A stretch of DNA of 64,000 bases from Apus apus (Eukaryota > Chordata > Aves > Apodiformes > Apodidae). A program made the position numbers and the translations under genes. The notes beneath the pieces are model-generated. The model was not told where the DNA came from, did not search any database, and saw only the letters and a list, made by a program, of their open reading frames with translations. This document shows, piece by piece, positions 51,601-64,000 of this stretch (position 1 is its first letter; each line of letters starts with the position of its first letter). The DNA is taken from positions 171,894,274 to 171,958,273 of the forward strand of contig NC_067282.1 in NCBI RefSeq assembly GCF_020740795.1, written 5' to 3'.

Positions 51601-54600
51601 TGGCGGGAGGGAAGGTCTGTGCCCTCCGCCAGCCGTGCGCGTGCCCAGCTCCACGGCTTTCTCCCGGGGAAGCCGGAGCGAATCCTTCCGGGAAGTCTGG
51701 AGATAAACACAAGCAGGGCAAAAGCAGAGGGGCAGGGGGCAGTCGGTCCCGGGTACCTTCCTTGCCACCAGCAGCTGCTCAGCACTGTCCCTCTGAAATC
51801 CAAACGCTTTCCAAGGAGCGTTTTTTATCCCATATTAAAAGGCAGGCACCCGAACAGCGGGCAGGGACTCTCCAGCCGGGACCTGTTGCGTCTGGTCCTG
51901 CATCCCGTGTAACTTCAGCCACAGCAAAGGCTAGAAGCCTGAGCACTGCCTGGGATCTTCCTGCTGGAGGACACCATTCAACATCGAACATTTGACGGAG
52001 GTTTTTGTCCCTGCAGCAACTATTTTTCCATATTCTACTTGCTGTACATGCTGTGCTGCAGTGTCTGCCTACCTGTAATGCAGCACGGTCCTGCTGCCCT
52101 TTCATAAAGTCAGGGAGCTGGAAAACATCCTTGAGTCTCTATAGTCTGTAATTTTTAAACTTGGGAATCTTGAAAACAAGTTAGAAAGTGACAGAATGGA
52201 GAATAAATTTTTACTGTCTGACTTTTTAAAATAAATGTATATAACAGCTTTTCTGCAGACTTCCCTGAAAATCTTTTATGCAGAGAGTGTTTTAAGATTT
52301 CCTTTGTGTGTGTGAGAGAGTATTGCTATGAAAAAGGGAAAAGAACATCTCACAGATCTGAGCATCCCTACTTGTACATTTAGGTTCATTTACTGTGACA
52401 TACACTGCAAATCATACAGTAAACGGGCTCCCACTGGCACAGCATTGTACACTGCACCTGTAGACATAAATTTTTAGGTGTGCTTTATAAGGCAAAAAAG
52501 TGCAGAATTGCTTTCTAAGTAATATTTTAAGATCCTTATTTTTACATAATTTTCAAATTACTGGTGGAAAACTAGACAGGACTGGATAAATGAGAATTTT
52601 TAAAACAGCATATAATATTGGCACAACTGAATTAGGTGGTCAAACTTTACGTGCCTTCAGACAAGGAATTAGGATTTCACCCCTGTGTTTAGTAAAATTA
52701 AGAACTGTTACTGCGTAACACTGTTGTGCTTTCAAAATGCATCGGTCCGTATTCACAAAAGCTTTGATTTTTATATGCTGACTTAAACAAGTAGCACGAT
52801 TTACAAGCTTAGCCAGTAAGAATTTTGGTAAGGATTTTCCCATCTAAGTGCTGCTACTCTGGGCTTCAGTCCTGTTGGCAATTCCCTGACCAGTCCAAAT
52901 ACTTAAATATGAACCATGGATGATTTCCTAGGAGAATGAGTCAATTAATTATTGACTATGCATAGGTATTTCTTAGGTAAGTTTTAATGATTTACTTCCT
53001 TCTTGTTTGGAATTTTCCATCCATTTACGGTACATGGTAAAGGTGTGGGCATATTGGTGCTCCTTGATTCTACTTGTCTGCCTAAATTAAAACAATTAAA
53101 ATTTCTTGTGAAATGAGGGTCAGTAAACTGTTCTAGAACACTGCCTTTCTTATGAAAAGGCAGTCAGTATTTTGAGTAGAAGTTGTCTTAATGTCACATC
53201 TTGAGTTAAAGCATCCCACTGTCATTATTATCCCTGTTAATTAAAATGAAGATGTGGAAGACTGTCATATGGCCATGTTCCCCTTTTAACACTGATGAGA
53301 CAGCAAGAATTGAGATTAATCACATGGAAAACAAACAAGTTAGTATGTACCAGATTGTATGCCATACTGGTTTCCTGCAGGCTCCATCTTTGATAGTTAA
53401 ATCTCAGTGATTTAGTTTAAAGTTTGTTTTATTTGCTGACTTCACTTTTTATCATGTAGATTTATCATACATTTCTTTTCAATTGCCAGCTTTGACACTC
53501 ACTCTGCTCAGCCTGGCAAGCCAAATACAGCAAGATTGCTCACAGGGTTGGAAATGAATTGTACAAGGGGTTACTGAAGAGAAAACAGATCTGCTGAGTA
53601 CGAGAACTGGGAACTACACACGTGCCTGAATCTCATGTGAGTATCTCAAACACAAGATAATCTTTCTAACTGTTTTGATGTATGCCTTTTGTAAATGCAG
53701 AAGATTTATTAGTTAAGCTAAACAAGAGCGGTTATACTATTTGAATTAGCCAGGTTCCTTTTAAGTGACACGGATTAGATTCTTGTAGTTGCATTTCATT
53801 GTAATAGATAAAAAGTGCTTGCCTGTCTTCCAATATGTTTTAAATCCCTCAGTTTCAATTCAAGTTGCTTTTGAGTTGGGAAGTGGAGCAGTGTGTGTGG
53901 ACATCTCTGAGGGCACATTTCTTGACTAGCAAGCTAAAAATGCTAGTTGTTAAGCTGAATTTGTATTGCAATTATTATATTGTTGTTTGCTATGTTATTA
54001 AATTATATGTTATTTTGTGATGGGCAGTGGGATGATTTAAATAATTCCCTGTAGCTATGTGACCCTAATTACCAACAAAAATGCTTGTGAGACCTATTGT
54101 GATTCATTAAATTACCTCCTGGAACCAGCGTTCATGTTCATTCCAAATGATGTGCATCAGCCCCTTTGATTCAATTAACCAGGGGATGGCATTTGGCCGT
54201 ATTAATTTCAGGTGTTCACTTCTAGTTACATCCTGATAGATGTATGCAGATGCAGGCTTTGAATATGAGAACAGAGTTCTGTTGCTACGTTACACAGAGG
54301 CAAAATAGAATATGATAGTGTTTCTAGCATGGACTGCTCGTGAGTCTAGCCTTTAATCCTTTCTGCAGAGGTGTGAGCATATATTTATGTTAGTACACTT
54401 TTTTTGTGTGTGTTTGCAGTTAATACACATCTTACTTTGTGTAGTCAACTGGAACAGCAATCCCAGCTGCTATCTGTTGGTGAATCATCTTCTTTGTCAT
54501 AGCAAACAATCAGTAATTATGTGACATTATCTTTACAGTCAATGACAAAAATGTTAAGTAGCAATTCCCAGGATGTCAGAACTGTGACGTGTATTTGACA

Positions 54601-57600
54601 CTCAGCAATGATTCCCTGTTGAGTTACAGTCTGGTCACTTCAGGGCCTACACACAAATCTCTCAACCAGAGGCTCAGATGTTTCCATGACTTGTGTAGCC
54701 AGCCAGCAAAGCAGTTTTCTCAATTTTTCCTGCCTGAATCTTGTCCAAACAGATTCTCAAAGCAGTGGTTTTTTTTTCCACATTGCCCTTTCAAGTACTG
54801 GTAATAGAATCAGCTGAACATTTTAATGTCCTTTCTGAGAAAGAACTGCTGGCCACTGCTTGAATTAATTTATTGGTGTCCTAGAGCTAGTAGCGTATCA
54901 ACACAAACAGATACGTGATACTCACAAAATCTCAGCAGCAGTTCCCATACCCTTCACACTTAAAACTGAGCATGAGTCAGGACAGATTAAATAATTTTTT
55001 CAGCTCACACAGGAAGTATGCAGCTGGCCTGGCAAACAAACCTTACTCTGTGTGTTAAGCTGAATCTCTCCTTCATTCCCTTACACAATAAATACTATTT
55101 ATTAGATAACAGAATTATTATCTATTCAGATAGCACCTGTGATTTTTACTTGCATGGTATGTAATGCACTGCATTCATTATATGTTCTTTTTTTCTGCCA
55201 AGTGTAGGAAATACCAAAACCATAATGGAGATTTTACTAAACAGTTGTTTACATTGAAAAAAAACCCATGCTGACTGTCCCTGCTATCATCTTAACTCAG
55301 CACAGCCTGAGGTCACGGTCCAAGGATGAAGAAACTTGTTGCCCTTCTTGCAATTTCAATTTATTGCAGTCTTCATGTCCTTTATTAGGAATTTTGCTTT
55401 AGAAATAAAGGCATAGATGTGTTGTAGATATGCCTAGAGTTATGATTTGAAACAATGTTATTTGATCCAGAGCTCTTGCAGTGGACAGTGAATCAGCTGC
55501 AGTCCTGGGAGAAGTCTTTTCTGGAATATCTTGTTCTGACTGCAAGATGCATAACATAAAATGCCCATCAAGAATGTCGGAAATATGCATTGTGCTGCAG
55601 TCTTGTTTATTTTGCTACTCTCTCATCTATTTGGCAAAAACTGACCTATATCTCTTCAGTCATTACCTTTTTATTTCTTCAGCTTGTGTGAAAATTATTT
55701 CCAGATACCTAGTAGCCTACAGACAAGCTGCTGATCACAAAGCAAGACCAGAGAGAATAAAGGTGATCCCTTGTGTAAAAATAATTCCTTCTGGCTGCTG
55801 CAGCAGAGAGGAGAAGCTGCTGGATGCTTTCCCCAGGCTTTGGTGAATCCTTTTTTAAGATAATCGTTCCAGATTGCAGCCCTGGGGCTGCTGAGGGATA
55901 TGGTTGATACAGCAGAGTTTTCCATCTAATGAATGAGTGTTTGGTCCTTTGTGTTGAAGGTGGCCTCTGTCTATGGTGCAAGCATTGCAGTTTTATCTAT
56001 GAAATGCAGAAACTAGTTATAAAAATAGATACACTCACTACACTCATGCACATAAGGAGCATGGAGGCCAGCAGGCTACAGAAGTATTATTTTTTTCTCA
56101 CACTACCCCAGCTACGCCGCTGGTGTGACCAACTTTATTTGTAGCTAACTCAGGACCAGCCTAGAAAAGGCTTGATATGGCCGTGTACTTCTGAAGCCTT
56201 CAGCACGACTGTTTGCAAAGATGACTGAAGTGTGACCATGCCTTTATTTTACAGGCAGTTCTTTCTGTGGTAAACCGTGAGGATTAGAGATTTCTTGTGG
56301 AAGAGATCCTGGTGAAGAGCTGTTTGGTAAAGAGGCCTGGATTTACCTCACATATTATGCTTGTCTTTGCTGCTTTATGAAAATTACAGACCTCTGATTT
56401 CATTCAGAGGACTTTGCCCTTGAGATGAGTATTTGTATGGCTGCATGTGTGGCTATGTTTATAAGCAGCAGTCTGAAGAAATTTTGTTACTCAGGTGGAG
56501 TCAAAACAGATAAACATTTCTCAGGGAATTTGGAAGGCAGCCAAAGAAATCCTATCATAAAGAGCCAAATGCTTTCCTTTGTACTAAAATGATTCTACAG
56601 TTCACCTCCACAAGTGAATGTCTATTTCCAATAAAGCAGGGCTATGCCATAGTATGTATCTACATCCTGGGTCATGTGCAAGCAGCTACATCTGGATCCA
56701 AGGATGCATACATGTGGCAATTTCATAGTTAGTAGTGGTGTTTGGGGAACATTACCAGAAGTTGTAATTGGTATTTCACAAATGGGAGCTCCTTTCTGAA
56801 ACCCACTCCCAGGGCACGGTGGATGAGCTTGTCCATTTCCTCATGCCAGTGTGTGGATGTGCTTTTGGCTGACTGCTGTTGGCTGGGGCATAGGAAATTT
56901 TAGGTATGAACACTGGCTGTTCCAGCTGAGAGCCAAGCCCTGGAGATACTGGATGGATCGTTAAGTGGAATGTGAAACTTATTCAGCAAGGTGTTATTTC
57001 CCTTCGGCAGCATGGTCATCAGTGGATTTGTATGACTGTTAATTTCTAGGGGCTTTACTTCCCTACTCCTGTCTTAACTAACAAAACCATGCCATGACCT
57101 GAGAAGATCTGATAAATGATATAATTATAAAATTAACAGTTAGCGTGTACTAAGTATTGTCAAACTCTTTACCTAACAGCTGTGGTCCTCGCCAGCTCTG
57201 CCAGCCTTCAGTATGGGGATACAAATGTCTGGTGAGCTTGAAAGTCAAGAAAGCCAGGATCAGCCTTGCTGACAGAGTTACAGTAGGGTTTCAAAGCACT
57301 TGATGCTTCATTTTTCCCCCCTTCAGGACATTTGGACCTTGCCTTTGTAAACCTATACTTCAAAATTATTAATATAGCTTCTGCTCTCCGGATATTATCC
57401 AATACTTGGACACATAAACTGAAGTTTTCTAGGTAACGACTAGGTGAGGACTCATATAAAAATAGTATGGCTCTTCTATTACTGTCTTACTTCAAAATGT
57501 CCTCATCATGTGCTAGAATCACCCATAGATTGTTTCCTTTCTAGTGGTTTTCTGTATCTTTCACTAAGAAGTTAAATCAGTTGCTAGGAATGAAATTACT

Positions 57601-59086
57601 TTTGTTTTCTTTCCCTACAAGGCAACCCAAGGATTCTAACTCTTAATCACCTGTCAGTAACTTTTGCAGTATTTACTTTTTTTTTTTAATTGTAAGACAC
57701 TTCTTTTTTAAAACATGCATTTGAAATCCTCTAACACCTCCTTACTAGTATCCTGCAGCTACTTGTTACATTCATCTTTTCTATCATGAGCACAGGTTTT
57801 TCCATTCCTCTGCCCTTGTCCCTGCTGAGATTCATAATTTTTTGCATTTTTGCACAATTCCTTCCTCTTTGCCATGAGTTCTTTTGCTTTTATCTCCTAC
57901 TGGTGTAGTCATATTGGATTACTTAATGTTTGTTCTAGAATGAAGTATGGAAATTTACATCTTTTATCTGATTTTTTTCTGTTTATTTTTAGCTGCACAT
58001 TGTTCACAGAAGTTTTGTGAATATTTTTATTGGTTAAATAAATTAAGTTGGCATGTCTATGTGGGCTTTTTATTTCAAGGAAAGAATAACATGTCTGTCA
58101 AATTCTAATAATATTGTCATATGCTACTGGGAAAATGGGGACATAATAATGCATCACACTGGATATCAAGGGAGTAACTTACATCATAAAAATGAGCTTC
58201 TAAATTACAGTCTCAGAGAGCATGACATTAACCAAACAGAAATTCAAAGATTATAGAGAGAGGGTAACCAAATGCATTACCAAATGCTTGTAAGTAGTTC
58301 TACAAACTTTTTATTTATTTACTTCTTAATCTCTGCTACCTTATCTGAAAAATATTACAGAAATGTCTAAGGTCACATTTCCTGAAAACAACTTCTAAGG
58401 TGTAATTTCCTACACCAAATCTCAACATATACATCTAATTTCCTTCAACTGTGTAAAAAGAAGTTAATTCAACAATTAAGGATATTTTATTAAGAAAGTT
58501 TTGTTTTCTCCATCCCACCAGTTAAATGTGATTGTTGTGCATTATAGGCATCAGAAATCCAAATATTTTTATTAGGTTTGATCAAAACATTTCTATTTAC
58601 TTTATTGCCCAGCTGTAATTCATTAATCTAAAATGTTCACAAGATTTTCTTAATTGAGAATTTGGAAAACGAAAACAGTAGTATATAAATGGTTTTATTT
58701 TACAGTAGAACCCAACAACATTCACATAGTGCCAGAGGCCAGAAAGTCATTGGAGGCCAAGAATTTTTTTAAGTAAAAGATGTGAAAATTGTTCTGCCAT
58801 TAGCAACAGCCCTAGTACACTTTTGAAAACTGTGTCTGAATCTAGGTCTCAGCTCCATAAGTTGTATTTAGGATCCATATCATGTGTGGTGAAGTTATTC
58901 AGGACATCAGTCTCACCAAATAAGTAGGTTATGCAGACACCTCACTTAATTCACTGGGCAGCTTTTTAGGTAATGCAAAATTAGTCAACGTGACTAATGC
59001 TTTTTATTTGATCTGGCAAATGCAACTATAAGGTAGCAATGCTGTGTAACTTCTACTGGCCAGTATGGAAGCTGCTGTTTCCCCAT
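51601..59086. other. Intergenic DNA upstream of MON2
   Basis: Composition falls from GC-rich to AT-rich. Only short chance open frames; no protein family or RNA gene recognised. The 121-codon frame at 55481-55846 has no recognisable motif. Confidence 0.65.
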
Positions 59087-59497
59087 TGTCCTAGTTTTGC
59101 TGGGACAGGATCCTAGGCCAGCCATGGAGGGCGGGCCAGTGGTAGCTCTGTCATCTGGGAGCTCAGGTCAGGGCAATTGTCCCATGCTGGCTAACAGGGG
59201 TGTCCTACCTTAGTATAAATGGGGAGGGTGGAGAGTCCGCTTTCCTGGGGCTACCCCCTCTTGGCCTAATGCTCCTGGTACTTGCAAGGTCTAGGCTGAG
59301 TACAAGCTTATTGACTTCATGTTGTTGTTTGTCTAAGTTTTGTTATTTCATCAAAACCGGTTGTATTTCAGCCCACAGGGCTCCTCTTCCTTATTCCCCT
59401 CCTTGGCTTGGGAGGGGTCATTGGGTGAGAGATCAGTTTAGCTTAACTGGTCTTAACTTAGTTAAACTTCAGTTTAGCCGTGGGTATGGGCTAAACA
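59087..59497 (+). mobile_element. Solo LTR of an avian endogenous retrovirus
   Basis: A roughly 410-bp unit starting TGTCCTAGTTTTGCTGGGAC and ending GGGCTAAACA. It contains a TATAAATGGGG box (about 59214), a central T-rich part and CAGCCCACAGGGCTCCTCTT near the middle. The layout is that of the LTRs frequent in songbird and related genomes, which begin with a TGTTCTGGTTTTGCTGGGA-like motif and end in GGGTTAAACCACGACA-like motifs. No internal retroviral sequence flanks it, and no clear target duplication was found. Family assignment is from memory. Confidence 0.7.
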
Positions 59498-62400
59498 TTG
59501 GAATGGGGGAGCAGAACTCAAATAGGATCCAAATACCTTTTCCTCTTACTCAGCAAATTGCACAAGGAAACCAGTCCGGTATGAGCAGTCCTAAACTGTG
59601 TATTTCTTGAGTACCACTAAGAAACGTTTATGCGAGTTGGCAGAAGGGATAGTCTTTGCATTTGTTTTTTAATAGATACAGATGATAAAGTTACCAATTA
59701 CTGTCTCTTCTGTTTGCAGACTTTCTTCTCAGCCAAGAGACATACTCACACTCACACAACACCCACAGCACAGTATGTATTCATAACATTGACAGGTGTT
59801 GAAAACAAGCATAGCTCAGCTGAATTCTTTCCAGACACCGTTCATTGTTTTCTGGAAAATGCCTTTGTGCCCCCCAGCGCTGGCTGGAGACCTTGTTTTG
59901 GTTCCACTGTGGGTAGGTTTTAATTTTCATTTTTAAGGAACTGTGCATTTTTCAAAAAGGGCATGTCTGAACAGGTAATTGTGCATTAACAAAAATTGTC
60001 CTGGAGACAGAAGAAAAATCCTACTGTTTGCTACCCTGAAACAAGAGTGTGAGTTTTATTCCCATATTAATTAATTCTTAAAACACTACTGAGTGAAGTC
60101 TTCCCTCAAACCATGCTGATACTACTACAGATACAGGTCTCCATTCAAAACTGAAGTGATTTTTAAGAGGTACCATTTGGTCTGAAGAGGGAGGAACATT
60201 TCTCTGAAAAGAAAGGGTATTTGCAGATTCACAGATCTCAAAGCTGAGGCAGATTGCTCAGACTACATCTCCAGGCAGGGGAAGGATGGGCTGCCTCCCT
60301 CCTTAGCCCAGGGAGGGCATCCAGCCCAGGGTTAACATGACACCCATCATTTGCCTCTGCTGGTTGTTCTCTGACCTTCTTGTTAAAAAGTAATTGCATA
60401 AAACTCCCACACCTATATCTCTTTTCAGATTGTGTAGTTTCAGTTTTGAACCATTAGTTCTTTGAACGTTTCTCTCCAATTCCTCCTGCATAGCTATGCT
60501 CTCCCTCATGAAGTACTGCACAAAAACTGAGGCACTTCTCAGAAGTCTGAGGAAACAATTCTTTATATCCATTAGTGCAAATGTGTTTGCTTAGAGGTTG
60601 CAACTTTTTTTTTTCTGTAATGTCTCCTAATTTACAAGCTGAACTTCTAAAAGGTAGTATATTTTCCCAGTATCCTTACCACTGACCTAGGAAGATTAAA
60701 TTAACTTTTAATTTCTGCTTATGCATCCACGGATAAATTCATATGCCAGTGTTTCTCGTTGGGAGCTCATGCTGAATTACTTGTCCACCAGGTCTGCACA
60801 GGATTTAAGGGTACTTGCCACTTTCTGGGATACAACCCACCTTCTGTAGATATGAACTGAATGTTTTATATACTGAATAAAAACATTAATTTAAGACCAA
60901 GTGCCACCAGTTTCTTCAATAATCCCCATATTCCTAATGGAAACTATTTTGAGATTGTTGGTCAGCTCCTATTCTTGGTATTGTGTGATACTGTGTAATG
61001 CTCATGTTTTGCTGAGAGTAATGTGATACTTCATGTGATAATTAAGTGACAAGCACTTGAATAATCCTACATACACTTGTGCTATAATCCTTATCGATTC
61101 TCCTTTTAAAGTAGAAAATCCATAATAACAAAATAATAAAAACTCCCAAAAGAATAAAGGAACTTACTTTTCAGAAAACCATACTGGCTAATGTGAATTC
61201 TTTATTATTTGAGTCCTCTATCAGCTTTTGCATTATTTGGCCCAGGATGTTTGTTGATGCTACCTGACATAGAGTCACCCAGTTCATTCCCTAGTTAATG
61301 AATGAGTGTTCATAAATTTGTCACATTTGTACTCTTCTGGAGGTGCCATGCTGTTACAAGTTGTTATTTCAATAAGGCAGGCCTCTGCCTGCCTCAGGAG
61401 CATGTGGTGCCAGCAAAGCATTTAATATTGGAACTAAGGAAGTGGAAATATTTTCACAATCTGTTTACATCCTAAGGAAAAAGGACTAAAAAAATCTGAA
61501 GAATGCCCTTTGCCTGCAGATTTCTGAATATGCTTATTCTAACAAATACAGCTTTCATAGTCATCCTGTCTCACTACATTTATCGTGATTCTCTTTGTCA
61601 AAGTAACCAGTATTTAGAAACTATGAGAAACCATACCCTGACATTACAGAATCTGACATCAAAGAAGGCAGAATAATTTTTGGAGAAAACTGGCATGTTT
61701 GCTAATTAGTTTCTTTGCCTGTCTATACTGACTTCCCCTTAAAGATTTCAAAACACTTAAAAAATACAATGTGCTCTGTAACAAAGTACAAACTTGCTGG
61801 GAAAGCTAGAAGGGGTTGCTCCCTTCCTCTTAGCAACTAGCTGTAGATGCAGATGTTTCTACATCATCTGGCAGGGTAGTATCTGGCAGCTTTCTTGATG
61901 GGCACCAAAGCATCCAGAAGGCTGTCCGAAGCCAGCTAAAACAAGAGGTCCTGGGCAGTATCTCATCACCTCTCCTTCCCTCCTAGCCAGGCTTTAAATG
62001 ATACGTTGCTGTCACAAAATCTGTGGAGTAACTGGGAATTGCAGGCTGTCATGTGCCTCCTCCTGTTTTGTTTCTTTGGCTGTCACGTTAACAAGGCTAG
62101 CTGTATCTTTCAATTCTGGGCTTTATGCTGATATGTAGAGCCATCAAAAAGCTTGCTGTCAATGTAACTGAAAAAAGAAAGTGTGCTGTAGATTTTTATT
62201 AGACATGATTCATAGAGATGTTAGGACCCTCTTTCTTTTCTATATAAATGACTAGTTGAGTGACAGTAACTTTTGATAGACACTGTAAAGAATAATGTGC
62301 TTTCTGTAGTTTGAATATTAAACACGGGATGAATTATCATATCCTATATGTGAATATGTAATATTTTTATGAAACTCACAACTTGGCTGAATTCCCAGAA

Positions 62401-63360
62401 ACCTTTGAGACAGTCATATAGAAGTGTTACTGATTCTTGTATCTGATTAGGAAACTTACAAACTTGCCTTGTGTAAACTTGGAAGCCAAACTACCTGTAA
62501 CAAAAAAGTAGAAACCAGAAACCATCTGTGTAACTTTTTCCTAAATAAATGTTACTTTGAATAATACTCTTTTAAGCTCTATCTGGATGATGTAACGACT
62601 AGCAAACAAGTATATTCTGTCAAATGTAAGATTCCATATATATTCCATATATATTCCATATATATATGAAATGTGTTAGGAAATACTAAAGATTTGATCT
62701 ACAAAATCCAAAGGGAGTCTTCAGTAAGTCAGACCAGATCCTTTGCTCCTTGGTCATTTTTCCAAGCAAGTTCTAGGCTAACGTGATATGGCAAAACCAA
62801 TGACAGCATGAATATAGGGGGGGCATTTGTGCATGTTACTCAGAGATGATTGCTTCTCCAGGATTACTTCCTCTGCTCCACAGATAAATCTCATCTCTCA
62901 AGTGCTCTGAGTAAAATAAGCAAGTTAAACTCACAAGCTGTCTAGTACATAGCTTTGTATTGGCTTACTGTATTCCACACCTAAATACAAGATTTTAAGC
63001 CAAAAGCTTGTTATCATTTTCCCTCCACCATATCAGGTTTGTCTTATCTTAAATATATTGCCCCATTTCACCAACCATCTCACAGATGGCATCTTTCCAT
63101 TTGATTATTATTACAGTATTACTTTTGAAAAAAAGAGTATAGGTTGTTATGACAGTAACTTTTATTTTGCAGCATTATAAATGTTTTCAGAGCCAGACAG
63201 TGACAGGAGAGAATCCCTATCTTCTGGAAATACTATTAATCGTGTTCTGTGTTAGTCATTAAACAGCCATTTAGTTCCTGATGATGTCTTAGACAAAGGC
63301 TACCCATGACACAGACACGTGGGAAAAGAATTCGTAAGACAATGGCAGACTAATTAAGGC
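59498..63360. other. Intergenic DNA right of solo LTR
   Basis: AT-rich, with a short ATATATTCC repeat. No gene or known repeat family recognised. Confidence 0.65.
62634..62670. repeat. ATATATTCC tandem repeat
   Basis: CCATATATATT repeated about three times, ending in (AT)n. Confidence 0.8.
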
Positions 63361-63370
63361 CTTGAATAGC

Positions 63371-64000
63371 TTTATTGAAATCTGTATAAATAAACATGCG
63401 CATTTCAAATGTAAACCCAAGTGAACTCAAGTGCAGACAAAATTTTAACCTCTGTCATGCAGGAGGTTAGTTTACATTTTAAAAAAAACAAAAACAAAAA
63501 CAACCTCAAAGCAGCTTTAAAATACCAGGATGAAACACCAGTTTTAATATCAAGGTATAAAGCAAAGCCATGTCCAACATATCTCATTTATATCCTGGTC
63601 AAATGCAATTTTTTAAACTTTTTAATGCTAACATAAATAAATAATTTACCAAAATGTGCACTCACAGAGTGAACTTTTATTTACAATACACAATTTATAA
63701 CCTATTGTATTTGATTAGTTCAAGTGAAGAACATCATACTTTTTGCTTTTTTCTTTTTTAAATTATTTGTTTCAACAGTGGGACACAAAGCAATTCTCCA
63801 GGTAGTAAATATGTGAAGTGTGCCCACACATTTGAAGAGCCTCTCCCAAAGGCAGTATTGTATACAAATCAACAATACATTCTTCCAACTAGATCAAAGG
63901 GAAAGCAGCAAATTAAAAAAATGTATCAAACTGTCACACTTATTTTGGCATCCTGGACCCCTGAACATAGTTAACTAAAATCCAATTCAAAGTCTGTATG
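63371..64000 (-). other. Possible 3' UTR of next gene on the minus strand
   Basis: On the minus strand, AATAAA occurs at 63681-63676 and at 63376-63371, in unusually uniform AT-rich sequence without repeats. In human and chicken-like gene order USP15 lies upstream of MON2 in the same direction, so a 3' UTR ending here would fit. No coding sequence is visible, so this is inference only. Confidence 0.3.

Noticed and set aside
50743-51803. Several open frames of 200-341 codons on both strands over the CpG island
   Set aside because: Low-complexity Ala/Pro/Arg/Gly translations due to composition; only the short MON2 exon 1 is real coding.
55481-55846. 121-codon plus-strand frame in the intergenic region
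   Set aside because: No domain, splice or composition support; overlapping minus-strand frames are equally long.
59200-59610. 136-codon frame over the solo LTR
   Set aside because: Lies in an LTR-like repeat; translation has no recognisable motif.
1-64000. CRISPR arrays, bacterial operons, tRNA and rRNA genes
   Set aside because: The window is vertebrate nuclear DNA. No regular spacer-repeat array and no tRNA or rRNA signature was seen; the tRNA-Phe-complementary stretch is a retroviral primer site.

Overview
This is vertebrate nuclear DNA, almost certainly from a bird. It has large AT-rich introns with canonical splice sites, CR1 retroposon fragments, and a retroviral LTR of a type common in songbirds and related groups. 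The species cannot be fixed from the sequence alone.

The left four fifths is the 5' half of one gene on the minus strand: MON2, a Golgi/endosome trafficking scaffold. Twenty-two coding exons can be placed between 51026 (start codon) and 3280. They join in one continuous reading frame of 918 codons plus two bases, about half of the roughly 1,700-residue vertebrate protein. The 3' half lies off the left edge. Exon 1 sits in a CpG island at about 50.4-51.6 kb. To its right is about 12 kb of apparently non-coding DNA with one solo LTR. The extreme right edge has minus-strand polyadenylation signals and may be the 3' UTR of the next gene.

The outstanding feature is an 8.0-kb endogenous retrovirus (22617-30645), inserted in MON2 intron 4 in antisense. 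Its 270-bp LTRs look identical base for base, and it is flanked by a perfect 6-bp duplication (GATTAA). It has a tRNA-Phe primer site, a polypurine tract, and pro, pol and env frames that are open with their catalytic or fusion motifs present. The insertion must be young. The provirus is a mosaic: an unmyristoylated, alpharetrovirus-like matrix; separate gag, pro and pol frames in betaretrovirus order; a D-type slippery site plus pseudoknot at gag-pro; an alpharetrovirus-type slippery site plus long stem at pro-pol; and a gammaretrovirus-type Env. The one visible defect is in gag, where matrix and capsid-nucleocapsid lie in different frames. They are separated by an extremely GC-rich block resembling a housekeeping promoter (CCAAT, GC boxes, TATA-like).

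Other repeats are four CR1 copies, including one with degenerate reverse-transcriptase coding, plus several simple repeats. A short isolated GC-rich island lies in MON2 intron 12.
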